DNA of 64,000 nucleotides from Sulfurimonas indica (GTDB taxonomy: Bacteria; Campylobacterota; Campylobacteria; Campylobacterales; Sulfurimonadaceae), in NCBI RefSeq assembly GCF_009192995.1, contig NZ_SDID01000008.1, positions 48,239 through 112,238 on the forward strand. The letters run 5' to 3'. Below the pieces are notes generated by a model, which saw only the letters and a list, made by a program, of their open reading frames with translations, had not been told where the DNA came from and did not search any database. Position 1 is the first letter of the stretch; each line of letters opens with the position of its first letter. The position numbers and the translations under genes were made by a program. Positions 35,722 to 44,788 of the stretch are shown here, one piece after another.

Positions 35722-38700
35722 ATGTATTTACAAAGTAGAAGAACATTTTTAAAAGGTGCTGCATTTAGTGTTGCTGGTGTAGCGATAGCTAAGGGTGTAT
35801 TTGCAACTGATGCAGTTGCTGAATCAGTTACAAACTCAAAGTTTACAAACACACCTGATTCGATCTCATTTTACCCGGATCAAGCTGAGTGGGATAGCTT
35901 TAAAGAGTTAGACGGAACTGACTGGAAACGTGGTGGTATTGAGCGCCATGGTGTAAGAAGTGCTGAAAACCCAGATGGTATCCAAGTAAATGATTATACA
36001 ATCGTTCCAACAGTTTGTTCAAACTGTGAAGCTGGTTGTGGTCTTACTGCATGGGTAGATAAAGAGACTATGACTGTAAGAAAGTATATGGGTAACCCAT
36101 TGCATACTGGTTCTCGTGGTAGAAACTGTGCAAAAGGTTATGCAGTACTTTCTCAAATGTACGATCCAGATCGTATCCCATTTCCACTCAAGCGTGCACC
36201 AGGTTCTAAACGTGGTGAAGGTAAGTGGATCCGTACAACTTGGGATGAAGCGATGGCAGAGATCGGTAAGAAGATGCATGACACACTTAAAGTGGGTGAT
36301 GAGATCTCTAAAAAATCAATTATGTACCACGTTGGTCGTCCTAATGAGAATGGTTTCGGTCACCGTGTACCACATACTATGGGTCTTGATGGATATGATT
36401 CACATACAAATATCTGTTCTGCAGGTGCACGTCAAGGTACTATTCAATGGGCAAATGATGATAGAAACTCTCCGGATTGGGCAAATGCAAAATTGATCTT
36501 TTTACAATCATCTCACGCAGCAGATGCTGGTCACTACTTCCAACAGTCAGCTGGTCTGATTGCAGATGCACGTAAACGTGGTGCAAAAATGGTTGTAATC
36601 GATCCTAGAATGAGTAACTCTGCAGGTATGGCTGACTTATGGATTCCTGCATGGCCAGGAACAGAAACTGCACTTTACCTTTACTTGGCAAACCGTGTAT
36701 TACATGAACAAGACTTAAATGGTGAAGATTTAGTAAACCATGAGTTCTTTAAAGAGTGGGTAAACTGGGATCGTCTAATGGCGAACAGAGAGTATATTGA
36801 AAAGCATATGCTTGGTAATGGATATATCTCTAAAATGCCAAAAGATGACAGTTATGAATCTTTCATTGAAATGATAAAAGAGCTTTATTCTCCATATACG
36901 AAAGAGTATGTAACTAAAGAGTGTAAACTTGAAGGTATGGAACATAAACTTGATGCTCTTTGGGAAATGTATATAGATGCAGGTGATAAGATTGCAACAT
37001 ATCTATGGCGTGCAGGTCCGATTGGACACCGTGGTGGTTGGATGATCACACGTGCAGGTTTCTTAACATTAGCACTTCGTGGAGCACTTCGTGGTGATAT
37101 CGGTGGTACTTCTTTCCACCACTGGCATGAAATCTCTGTTGGTGGTAAAGGTGACAAAGCTACAGTTGCAGGTGAGAGACCTCCTAAAGTAGATGTTTGG
37201 AATGAGATTGCATGGCCGCCAGAATATCCAATTTCATCGTATGAGATGAGTCATATCATGCCTCACCTTCTAATGGATGAAGAGTGGCAACAAAAATGGA
37301 TCAAAAAAGGTCTAAAAGTTCCTCAGAAACTTGCAGTTTGGATGCCACGTATGTATAACCCTGTATGGATTAATCCAGATGGTTTCAGATGGATCGAAGC
37401 ACTTAAACGTGAAGATAAAATTGAGATGTCTTTTAACCTCTCTCCAACTTGGTCTGAGACAAACTGGTACTGTGACTATATATTACCGGTTGGTCTTGCA
37501 GGTGAGAGAAATGATCAGCAGTCTACACCATCGAAACCAGAGCAGCGTATTGAATTCCGTCAGGCAGTTCTTCGTGTTGCAGCTGAAAAAATGGGTTGGA
37601 AAGCAAAAGATCCTGCACGTGCGACACTTGAAGCACATATGAAGTATGGTCTTGGTGAGATTTGGGAAGAGTCAGAATTCTGGGCGAACATTATGGTTCA
37701 CCATATTGATCCTGATGGAAGTTTAGGTATCAGAAAATATTGGGCTTCTAAGAAAGATCCATCACGTGCTGTTACAGTACCTGAGTATTTTGATGCGGCT
37801 ATGAGTCTTCTTCCAAGATTGAAAGAGACTGCAACGAAAATGTATCCAACTGAAGAGTTCCCTGTATATGCTTACATGAGAGATCATGGTGCATGGACTG
37901 AGAAAACTAATGTGTACAAACCACAAGAGGAAGAACTTAAAGTTGATGCAAATTATGTTTATGCGCATGGTAAAAAATATCCTAAACATGAAGTGAAAAA
38001 AGATAAGTTTGGTGCTTTATGGGTTGAACATGATGGACGTGAACACTCTATCGGTCTTGTAAAAGATGATAAAATACTAGCAGGTTTCCACACAAGAAGT
38101 AAAAAACTTGAGTTCTTCTCTGAGTGGTTTGCTGAGTGGAAATGGCCGGAATATGCAATTCCTGTATATCCACGTAATGAAAAAGAGTTAAAGAAAATGG
38201 AGCATGTTGTAACACAGGTGCACCATACAATGATGAAAGGTGACAATGAGTTTGCTCTAAATACTGTATTTAGACTACCATACAACATTCACACACGTTC
38301 TGTAAACTCGAAACATCTTATGGAGATTTCACAAAACCATAACCCTGTTTGGATCTATACAAAAGATGCAGAGAAACTTGGAATCAAGCGTGGAGATGCT
38401 ATCCGTGTTAATGTAACAGATACAGTATCTGGTCTTGATTCTGGTTACTTTGTAGGTATGGCTGTTCCAACAGAAGCAACACGTCCTGGTGTACTTGCTT
38501 GTTCACACCACGCTGGTCGTTGGAAACTTAAAGATGCTGTAAATATTCCTGGTTTTGAGCATGCTCTTGGAATCATGGGTGTTGGTGCTCCTCGTTATGA
38601 TATGACAAATGACGGTAAAATTGGAACACTAAAACCAGCAGAGGGAATTCAAAAACGTCATGCAGGTCATAACCTATGGCAGTTCAAAGAGTTTAATAAA

Positions 38701-39009
38701 GACCTTGACAACATCTGGTGGGATGGTCTAAGTGGTGCATGGCAAAATGCTGTTGCTCCTTCTCATCCGGATCCAATTGCGGGTAACCATGCATGGCATT
38801 TAAAAGTTGTGATTGAAAAAGCACAACCAAGTGACAAAATTGGTGATATCTATGTAAACTATGAAAACAACTTCAAAGTTTACCAAGCATGGAGAGATCA
38901 ACTTACTCGTCCACTTGATCATAATGATACAGAAAGACGTCCGTGGTTCATTAAACGTCCAGCGGTTCCTCTCTCTAAAAAAGCTTATGAGGTTCATATT
39001 AAAGCTTAA
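35722..39009 (+). CDS. Tat-exported molybdopterin oxidoreductase, catalytic subunit (DMSO reductase family, Psr/Phs/Ttr/Soe-like)
   Basis: A periplasmic molybdenum enzyme of 1095 residues. The N-terminal SRRTFLKG is a Tat signal. A [4Fe-4S] site follows at Cys99, Cys102, Cys106 and Cys136, then the molybdopterin core (about 140-800) and a C-terminal dinucleotide-binding domain (about 850-1090). Cys232 in HTNICSAGAR is the probable Mo ligand. The length exceeds PsrA/PhsA and is closer to TtrA or SoeA, and the B-C-A order matches ttrBCA. Polysulfide, thiosulfate, tetrathionate or sulfite are all possible substrates, and the sequence does not decide among them. It starts with ATG after AAGGAG. 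Confidence 0.88.
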   Translation: MYLQSRRTFLKGAAFSVAGVAIAKGVFATDAVAESVTNSKFTNTPDSISFYPDQAEWDSFKELDGTDWKRGGIERHGVRSAENPDGIQVNDYTIVPTVCSNCEAGCGLTAWVDKETMTVRKYMGNPLHTGSRGRNCAKGYAVLSQMYDPDRIPFPLKRAPGSKRGEGKWIRTTWDEAMAEIGKKMHDTLKVGDEISKKSIMYHVGRPNENGFGHRVPHTMGLDGYDSHTNICSAGARQGTIQWANDDRNSPDWANAKLIFLQSSHAADAGHYFQQSAGLIADARKRGAKMVVIDPRMSNSAGMADLWIPAWPGTETALYLYLANRVLHEQDLNGEDLVNHEFFKEWVNWDRLMANREYIEKHMLGNGYISKMPKDDSYESFIEMIKELYSPYTKEYVTKECKLEGMEHKLDALWEMYIDAGDKIATYLWRAGPIGHRGGWMITRAGFLTLALRGALRGDIGGTSFHHWHEISVGGKGDKATVAGERPPKVDVWNEIAWPPEYPISSYEMSHIMPHLLMDEEWQQKWIKKGLKVPQKLAVWMPRMYNPVWINPDGFRWIEALKREDKIEMSFNLSPTWSETNWYCDYILPVGLAGERNDQQSTPSKPEQRIEFRQAVLRVAAEKMGWKAKDPARATLEAHMKYGLGEIWEESEFWANIMVHHIDPDGSLGIRKYWASKKDPSRAVTVPEYFDAAMSLLPRLKETATKMYPTEEFPVYAYMRDHGAWTEKTNVYKPQEEELKVDANYVYAHGKKYPKHEVKKDKFGALWVEHDGREHSIGLVKDDKILAGFHTRSKKLEFFSEWFAEWKWPEYAIPVYPRNEKELKKMEHVVTQVHHTMMKGDNEFALNTVFRLPYNIHTRSVNSKHLMEISQNHNPVWIYTKDAEKLGIKRGDAIRVNVTDTVSGLDSGYFVGMAVPTEATRPGVLACSHHAGRWKLKDAVNIPGFEHALGIMGVGAPRYDMTNDGKIGTLKPAEGIQKRHAGHNLWQFKEFNKDLDNIWWDGLSGAWQNAVAPSHPDPIAGNHAWHLKVVIEKAQPSDKIGDIYVNYENNFKVYQAWRDQLTRPLDHNDTERRPWFIKRPAVPLSKKAYEVHIKA

Positions 39010-39016
39010 TTTACTT

Positions 39017-39046
39017 ATTAAAGCCCACTTCAAGTGTGGCTTTAAT
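39017..39046 (+). terminator. Hairpin between the catalytic subunit and the chaperone gene
   Basis: Arms ATTAAAGCC (39017-39025) and GGCTTTAAT (39038-39046) are perfect 9-mers with a further inner pairing (CAC/GTG). Only a short T stretch lies within the descending arm, so it is a weak terminator at most. It could limit expression of the downstream chaperone relative to the enzyme or protect the 3' end of the upstream mRNA. Confidence 0.5.
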
Positions 39047-39089
39047 ATACTTCTACAAAACAAATAATTATCCAAAGGTACATCCTATT

Positions 39090-39755
39090 ATGCAAGAAGA
39101 GATCTTGACAGAACAATCAGCACGCGTAAATATATATGCCCTGATTTCCAGAATTTTAATGAATGAAATTGATGAAGAGTTATTAGAGTTAATACTAAAA
39201 GATGAAAATATACTCTCGTTCTTCCCAAACTTCCAAAAGTGGGATAAGCGTAAAAGTATGAGTAACAAAGACTTGATAGAGCGTTATCTTAATGTTGATT
39301 TTACTAATCTCTTTTTACTTCATTTAGTACCCTATGAGTCATTCTATATGAGAGAAGACCAAATGATGGAAACAGGTGGTGAAAACCCTGTTCAAAAACT
39401 TTATAATGATTTTGATTTTAGAGTTGAACTTGATCAGGCTCGTGTTATGGCGGGTGATCATATCGGTGTAGAGTTAGAGTTTATGTTCAAACTTTGTGAA
39501 GCTGAGTACAGAGCACTTGAAGATGGTGCCTATGAAGTTGCATCAGAGATAGCAGAGATAGAGTATAACTTTTTAAAAGAGCATCTTGTTGAGTGGGCAC
39601 CAATGTTTTTACTCAATGTAAAAAGTGAAGCAGGTACGGCTCTTTATTTTGATGCAGCTGATTTGGCTTTAGAGTTTATTTTGAGTGATTTTGAGTATCT
39701 GAGCAAATTGAAAAAGAGTGATTTTAAGCACTTGGCAGTAGAGGAGTCTAAATAA
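39090..39755 (+). CDS. TorD-family molybdoenzyme chaperone
   Basis: A cytoplasmic chaperone that holds the Tat signal and helps cofactor insertion into the molybdoenzyme. The protein is about 221 residues and all-helical, with the TorD/DmsD-type LVPYESFYMREDQMM near 86 and the family-like AGDHIGVELEFM near 128 (compare the EPxDH motif). The ATG at 39090 is preferred to an upstream GTG at 39036, because the GTG lies in the hairpin loop region and AAAGG stands before 39090. It overlaps the next gene by one base. Confidence 0.85.
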   Translation: MQEEILTEQSARVNIYALISRILMNEIDEELLELILKDENILSFFPNFQKWDKRKSMSNKDLIERYLNVDFTNLFLLHLVPYESFYMREDQMMETGGENPVQKLYNDFDFRVELDQARVMAGDHIGVELEFMFKLCEAEYRALEDGAYEVASEIAEIEYNFLKEHLVEWAPMFLLNVKSEAGTALYFDAADLALEFILSDFEYLSKLKKSDFKHLAVEESK

Positions 39756-40216
39756 TGGATATCAAAGATTTAAATGATTTAAGAAGTGACTTTGAATCAC
39801 TGCAAAGAGGTATACAGGATGAAAGCTGTATAGATGGATGTGTGACAGATGAGGAGAGTTATGAAGATTATCCTGATTATCTAGCAGCAATTTATACAGA
39901 GGTCATGCCACCGGTAAAAAGTGGTGTCTACTTTTCTCGTTGGGACCTGAAGGCGATGGCTGCAGAGCTTGATGAATCATTTTCGCTTGATGTGCGTGAG
40001 CGTATGTTTAAACGCTTTATGCAGTGGGTTGGAACACCTGATGATATGCAGAAGCTCGTTGCAGAGTTTAAGAGAAATATTGATATGAAATGCGATATGT
40101 ACCGTGAGTACGCTGAAAAGTATCCATCAACAAAAGAGATATTTGATGCGAAGATAAAAAAAGCTGATGCAGCAAAAAAATATCTAGATAAAGTGTATGT
40201 GGAGTTCTTTACTTAA
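39755..40216 (+). CDS. Unknown protein encoded in the molybdoenzyme operon
   Basis: A 153-residue acidic soluble protein that I do not recognise. Apart from a CIDGC pair near 25 it has no motif, signal or membrane segment. Its middle (YFSRWDLKAMAAELDESFSLDVRERMFKRFMQWV) is strongly helical. It shares one base with the TorD-like gene, so it is translated with it and probably serves assembly or maturation of the complex. Its end overlaps the cytochrome gene on the other strand by four bases. Confidence 0.6.
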   Translation: MDIKDLNDLRSDFESLQRGIQDESCIDGCVTDEESYEDYPDYLAAIYTEVMPPVKSGVYFSRWDLKAMAAELDESFSLDVRERMFKRFMQWVGTPDDMQKLVAEFKRNIDMKCDMYREYAEKYPSTKEIFDAKIKKADAAKKYLDKVYVEFFT

Positions 40217-40566
40217 TCCACACTCCCTAAGATATCATCACTGATTTCATATTTGTCGCTGGTATCTTTTTCAAATGTAGAGAGAAAGCTTGCAATAGCA
40301 GCAATCTCTTTCTCATTTAATCCTTTTGCAAAAGTGAACATTATCTCAGCCTTTTGTGATTTTGCCTCTCCTTTTTTAAATGCTTCGAGCTTTTCGATCA
40401 GATAACCCTCTTTTTTATTTGCAAGTCTAGGGTAATAACTGCTTCCTTCTGCCTCTGTACCATGACAGTTATTACATCCGTTTTGGTAATAAAGGTCCTT
40501 TCCTTGTTCATACACTGAGGCATTAAGCAAGTTGCATATAAGAATAAAAAGTAAACTAGCTTTCAT
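40213..40566 (-). CDS. Periplasmic monohaem cytochrome c
   Basis: A 117-residue class I cytochrome c with a signal peptide (about 1-16), one haem site CNNCHG near residue 31, RLANKKEGYLIEKLEAF and a distal Met in IMFTFAKGLNEKEIAAIASFL. It converges on the molybdoenzyme operon but is transcribed with batD, whose stop it overlaps by one base. Electron transfer to or from the neighbouring molybdoenzyme is possible but not shown. Confidence 0.88.
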   Translation of the reverse strand: MKASLLFILICNLLNASVYEQGKDLYYQNGCNNCHGTEAEGSSYYPRLANKKEGYLIEKLEAFKKGEAKSQKAEIMFTFAKGLNEKEIAAIASFLSTFEKDTSDKYEISDDILGSVD

Positions 40567-41711
40567 TATTTCCTCTTTTTAATCGTTGTTAGTATCTCTT
40601 TTTTTATAGTAGAAAAACCTTTGGTTTGATTCTTATGATAAACCATATTCTCAAGCTCATTATAATAGCTCTCCAAATTATAAGCAGTGTAAGAGTGCAT
40701 CAGTATGTAAAGTAACTCTTTTGCATTTTTTGCATTTTGTATATCCAAAAACTCTTCTTTGTTTTTTCTCATAAGAGGTATTTTTATCTTTGCTGTTATA
40801 AAACCGGCCAAGAAGATAATCAGGTAGATCAAGAATGTTTTTATCTCCTCTGTATAGTCTTCTTTTTTAGGATAATCAGTTGTATCGAGAAGTTCAGATT
40901 TCGGTAGCTCTTTTACAGTTATTTTATACTCTTTTGTTTTAAGAGAATAGTAGAGATTGTTCTTTGGAGAGTAGCAGTGTATCTCTTTGGAAGCAATTGT
41001 GAAACTTTTGGTACCAACAAGCGCATAGCTAAATTCTCTTTGTATTTTATAGCCATCTTTTGTTGCTTTGTTGTAGTGTTTTATGACATCTTTAAAGATA
41101 TCTACATCTGCTATCTTCTCTATAGGCTCTATACTAAACTCATCAAAACCGATACCTTGAAGATAGTATTTGATATTGACACTTTCATATGCTTTGACAG
41201 AGGTTTTGTCGATTTTTGATGAGAGTTTAAAATCACCAACTAAAGCAACATCACGTTGAAGTTTTTTGACATTGAGTTCAAGTGGTTGCACTTTTACTTC
41301 AGTATTATCTGTTTCAATCCATTTTACATTGTCACGGCTTCCTTCATAAACCTGTGCAACAGCCTGATCACTTGCAACTTTTATGATGAAGTCAAAACCC
41401 ACAGTGATTTTACCGCTTTTGAGTGGAAAGAGAAGATATCTGAACCTTGTTTTTTTCTCATGGTAAGCAAGTTCTTCTGCCTCTTTTTGTAAAAGTACTA
41501 TCTTATAATCTTTTGACTTTTTTGGTGTAAGAAAAAAGAACATTACATCTATTTTGTCTTTTTGATGTGCTACAAAGCTGATCTCTACAGCCTCTTTTTC
41601 AAAAGGATTCTTTTTGTTTACAGTGAGTTTGAAATCTGCAAGCGGAGATGCAAAACTCTGCAGTGTTAGTACGAGCAGTAAAAGGGTTATCCTACCAAGG
41701 ATGTTGTTCAT
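40566..41711 (-). CDS. batD: BatD-like oxygen-tolerance / aerotolerance protein
   Basis: An inner-membrane protein of about 381 residues with a signal peptide (first 20 residues), a large periplasmic beta-rich region (about 25-280; FKLTVNKKNPFEKEAVEISF), one membrane helix (about 290-312) and a cytoplasmic tail. The ATG at 41711 is chosen because AAAGGA stands seven bases upstream; an upstream ATG at 41738 would add nine residues. It is the last Bat gene and overlaps batB by 20 bases. Function in Bat clusters is linked to stress and envelope integrity. Confidence 0.8.
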   Translation of the reverse strand: MNNILGRITLLLLVLTLQSFASPLADFKLTVNKKNPFEKEAVEISFVAHQKDKIDVMFFFLTPKKSKDYKIVLLQKEAEELAYHEKKTRFRYLLFPLKSGKITVGFDFIIKVASDQAVAQVYEGSRDNVKWIETDNTEVKVQPLELNVKKLQRDVALVGDFKLSSKIDKTSVKAYESVNIKYYLQGIGFDEFSIEPIEKIADVDIFKDVIKHYNKATKDGYKIQREFSYALVGTKSFTIASKEIHCYSPKNNLYYSLKTKEYKITVKELPKSELLDTTDYPKKEDYTEEIKTFLIYLIIFLAGFITAKIKIPLMRKNKEEFLDIQNAKNAKELLYILMHSYTAYNLESYYNELENMVYHKNQTKGFSTIKKEILTTIKKRK

Positions 41712-43266
41712 TTGTGTATCCTTTATTGATAAGCTCATAGACTTTATAGCCTATTTTGTATTTTTCTTTATTTGTTTTTTTGCTGCTCTGCATAGCTTTA
41801 CTCTTTTTTTTCTTTGACTTGTTCGCACCTGAGCCTGCACTTTTCTGTGAGGCCTTTTGATTTGCATTTGAGCTAGAAGAAGAACTTTTTGATCTCTTTT
41901 TTTTTACATTCTCTTTTTTGCTTGCAGCTGTTTTTTTCTTGACTTCATTTTTTGGGAGCATATCGGAGATATCTACACCCTCTTTGAGTTGGAGTTGATA
42001 GAGTCTGAAGAGATTGGCTCTCGCATCTTTATCTTCTCCGAGTCCAAGTGCTTTTTGATAGTAAATCTTTGCTCTGTCATATTTCTTTAATTTTACAGCA
42101 CAATTACCTAGATTATAGTAAATTTTTTGTTTTATTTGAGGGTTTGTTGACTCTATTTTTGTAAAAAGTTCTATAGCCTTTTTATACTTTTTCGCTTTAT
42201 AGTAAGCTACTGCTGCATTATAGTAACTTGCAACAGATGGTGTTGTTTTTAAAAAGGCATCTGCACTTTTGTCAAATTGCGCAGCCTTAAAACTTTGTTT
42301 AGCCTCTTTTAGGTAATAAAAATCAAAAAGTGTAGAAGCATGGGTCTGATGTGGCATAAAGAGCAGAGGAATAAACAGATAGAGCTGATGAATTTTTGTC
42401 ACAGCCATGAAAAAGAGGATGAGTGCTATAAAAAGTGGGTAGATAAATAGCTCTGTATAGCTTAGTTCTTTTACTTTTGTCTCTTTCGTTTTAGTATCTG
42501 TTTTGATGTCTGCGATGAGGCTGCGTGAGATATCATCACTCGAACTCAGTTCATAATACTTTCCTCCACACTCAAGTGCCAAAGGTTTTAAGATAGGGTT
42601 TATTCTCGATATTACAAGATTGTCATTGTTGTCTTTTAAGGTTTTTCCATCTTTTTTCAGTACTGTCCCTTTTATTGAACCAATAGCAACGATATAGGGT
42701 ATGATGGTATTCTTTTTACAGATTTTTATGAGAGATTCTAAATCATGATCTTCACCTCCGTCAGAAAATATAAGGAGCTTTTTCTTCTCAAAGGAGGTCT
42801 TTGCAATGGTCTCAAAAAGTGCTAAAAGGGATGTTCCCTTTGTAAGGATATACTTTGGTTCAAGAGAGTTCAGTGCCTGCATACTGATAGCTGTGTCCGT
42901 TGTTGGAGGAGAGATAAGCATCGCATTTGTTGTAAAAGCAAAGAGAGAAAAGCGGTCTCTATTTAAAGACTCTATGACTTTTTGGATATTTTGTTTGGCA
43001 ACTGCGTAACGTGAGGGAGTAAGGTCATCAGCCTGCATTGAGTAAGAAGCATCAAGCGCTATGATAAAATCCTCTGCATCAAACTTTTGTTCATTAAAAC
43101 CTTTGATGATAACAGGTCTGCTGAGTGCTAATAGAATAAAAAAAAGTGCGAGATAAAAGAGTCTTTTTTGGCGTTTTTTATAGCTTTCTTCAGCAGTGCT
43201 ACTGTTCTTATAAAGCAAAAAGAGTGGTAAGAGAAAAAATAAAACCCAAGGATAGAGAAGTGTCAT
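41692..43266 (-). CDS. batB: BatB/BatC fusion: von Willebrand A plus TPR protein
   Basis: A 524-residue inner-membrane protein. An N-terminal helix (about 1-20) and a second (about 38-55) precede a von Willebrand A domain (about 65-260) with the MIDAS motif DASYS. A further membrane segment pair (about 275-310) precedes TPR repeats (about 315-410; YYNAAVAYYKAKKYKKAIELF), followed by a Ser/Lys-rich low-complexity stretch (about 435-500). Fusion of BatB with the TPR protein BatC is known in some lineages. It overlaps batA by four bases and batD by 20. Confidence 0.85.
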   Translation of the reverse strand: MTLLYPWVLFFLLPLFLLYKNSSTAEESYKKRQKRLFYLALFFILLALSRPVIIKGFNEQKFDAEDFIIALDASYSMQADDLTPSRYAVAKQNIQKVIESLNRDRFSLFAFTTNAMLISPPTTDTAISMQALNSLEPKYILTKGTSLLALFETIAKTSFEKKKLLIFSDGGEDHDLESLIKICKKNTIIPYIVAIGSIKGTVLKKDGKTLKDNNDNLVISRINPILKPLALECGGKYYELSSSDDISRSLIADIKTDTKTKETKVKELSYTELFIYPLFIALILFFMAVTKIHQLYLFIPLLFMPHQTHASTLFDFYYLKEAKQSFKAAQFDKSADAFLKTTPSVASYYNAAVAYYKAKKYKKAIELFTKIESTNPQIKQKIYYNLGNCAVKLKKYDRAKIYYQKALGLGEDKDARANLFRLYQLQLKEGVDISDMLPKNEVKKKTAASKKENVKKKRSKSSSSSSNANQKASQKSAGSGANKSKKKKSKAMQSSKKTNKEKYKIGYKVYELINKGYTNEQHPW

Positions 43267-44174
43267 ACTAACTCCTCTTTATATTTAAGGAGTAAAAAGG
43301 CAAGTAAAATTCCTGCTGCTGCCAAAGGATAGATATAGAGCAATTGCTTGTGCAGGTAGTGTTGTGAACGTATTTTACTTGGTTCCAATGTATCTATAGA
43401 CTTATAAATATCACGAAGCATCTGTGCATCTGTAGCTGCAAACATTTTCCCCTTTGTGTTGTTGGCAATGAGAGAAAGCAGTTTCGCATCAAAAGAGTTT
43501 TTCTCTCCTATACCTATCGCATAGATTTTCACACCCATTTTTTTTGCACGCTCTACAGCTTCTTTTACAGAGATAGAACCACTGTTTTGATACCCGTCTG
43601 TTATTAAGATAATGACCTTCTCTTTTGCCTCTCCTTTTTGTAAGATTCTCAATCCACTTGCAAGACCTTCTCCGATGGCGGTAGAATCACCTGCTATACC
43701 GACATCAAAAAAATCCAGTAGGAACTTGATACTGTTCATATCATAAGTCAGTGGTATTGCAGCATAGGCATAGCTACCAAATATCGCTACACCGACATTA
43801 TCATCATACCGTTTTGCAATGAATTCATTGAGCAGCTCTTTTAGAACTGTAAATTTCTTTTTTTGGCTCTCCTCTTTGTCAAAACCACTCTCTGCCATGG
43901 AACCGCTGGTATCAAGTACAAAAGCAAGGTCACGGCCTTTGCGTTTGTTGGAACTTTTTTGATCGTAACTAAGAGGAGAGGCAAGGGCCGTCACGAGCAG
44001 TGTCAAGATGAGAGAATAGAGCAGCTTGTCTCTGCTTATAAACGCTGTTTTTTTACTAAAAAGCTCAGTATGTGGAAAGATTATCTCTTTGATGCTTTGC
44101 GGACATTTGTAGATACAGATAATTAACAAAAGCAGAACAAAGGCATAAGGATACTCAAACTCAAAGTTATGCAT
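43263..44174 (-). CDS. batA: BatA: von Willebrand A domain membrane protein
   Basis: A 303-residue protein with membrane helices near 8-25, 50-70 and 280-298 flanking a von Willebrand A domain with MIDAS DTSGSM near 85 and ITDGYQNSGS near 190. The ATG at 44174, four bases after the thioredoxin gene ends, is chosen over a longer reading from 44240 that would run back through that gene. With batB and batD it forms a partial Bat operon; moxR and the DUF58 gene usually found upstream are missing here. Confidence 0.85.
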   Translation of the reverse strand: MHNFEFEYPYAFVLLLLIICIYKCPQSIKEIIFPHTELFSKKTAFISRDKLLYSLILTLLVTALASPLSYDQKSSNKRKGRDLAFVLDTSGSMAESGFDKEESQKKKFTVLKELLNEFIAKRYDDNVGVAIFGSYAYAAIPLTYDMNSIKFLLDFFDVGIAGDSTAIGEGLASGLRILQKGEAKEKVIILITDGYQNSGSISVKEAVERAKKMGVKIYAIGIGEKNSFDAKLLSLIANNTKGKMFAATDAQMLRDIYKSIDTLEPSKIRSQHYLHKQLLYIYPLAAAGILLAFLLLKYKEELV

Positions 44175-44178
44175 AGAA

Positions 44179-44685
44179 CTAGAGACCTGCCCATAAAAGA
44201 CGTAACCAAAGTCCAAATGTTGATGTATAACCAACTTCACTAAAACGGAGTTGCTGCTTTGTATCGTAAATAAATGTTGTTGGATAAGCGGCTATTTTAA
44301 ACTTACGTGAGAGTGAACCATCTTTGTCATTGACAACTTTAAAATGGTAATCGTGCTTATCAAGATACTTTTTTATCTCATAATCACTTCCTGATTTTAC
44401 AGCAATAGTAATAATCTGATAGTACCTATTTAAAAAGTTGATATTTGCAGCTTCGAGTTTACAGGTTGGACACCAAGTCGCCCAAAAATGTATGAGTATT
44501 GGTTTTTTACTGTCTAATGAGTAGGTACTATTATCAATCAGTTTAAAAGAACGCATCTCTAATGGTGCACTACTGAGAGATTGTGAACGGTAGAGACTCA
44601 TAGCATTTGCCACAATCGTAATGGTAATAATAAAATAGAGTATCTCTTTTAAATAATGTTTGATTTTTTCTGTAGTTATATTCAT
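44179..44685 (-). CDS. Membrane-anchored TlpA/ResA-like thioredoxin
   Basis: A 168-residue protein with one N-terminal anchor (about 13-30), followed by a periplasmic thioredoxin fold with FWATWCPTC near 70 and cis-Pro in AAYPTTFIYD near 134. It reduces disulfides in the periplasm, typically for cytochrome c or other exported proteins. It starts the minus-strand run that continues with batA four bases later. Confidence 0.88.
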   Translation of the reverse strand: MNITTEKIKHYLKEILYFIITITIVANAMSLYRSQSLSSAPLEMRSFKLIDNSTYSLDSKKPILIHFWATWCPTCKLEAANINFLNRYYQIITIAVKSGSDYEIKKYLDKHDYHFKVVNDKDGSLSRKFKIAAYPTTFIYDTKQQLRFSEVGYTSTFGLWLRLLWAGL

Positions 44686-44738
44686 AGAGATAGCTTAACA
44701 CTAATGTAATAATAATTTGATAAAATTATAAGAAATTA

Positions 44739-44776
44739 AGGGCACATCTAAGAACTAAAGTTCTTAGATGTGCCCT
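44739..44776 (+). repeat. Perfect 18-bp inverted repeat in the leader of the NosL-like gene
   Basis: AGGGCACATCTAAGAACT at 44739-44756 is followed by AA and its exact complement at 44759-44776. AAAGGA (44777-44782), the ribosome site of the gene, follows with no gap. A TTATAA/TATAAG -10 lies at 44726-44732, so the RNA would begin close to the hairpin. There is no T-run, so it is not an intrinsic terminator. Confidence 0.85.
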
Positions 44777-44788
44777 AAAGGATGTTTG

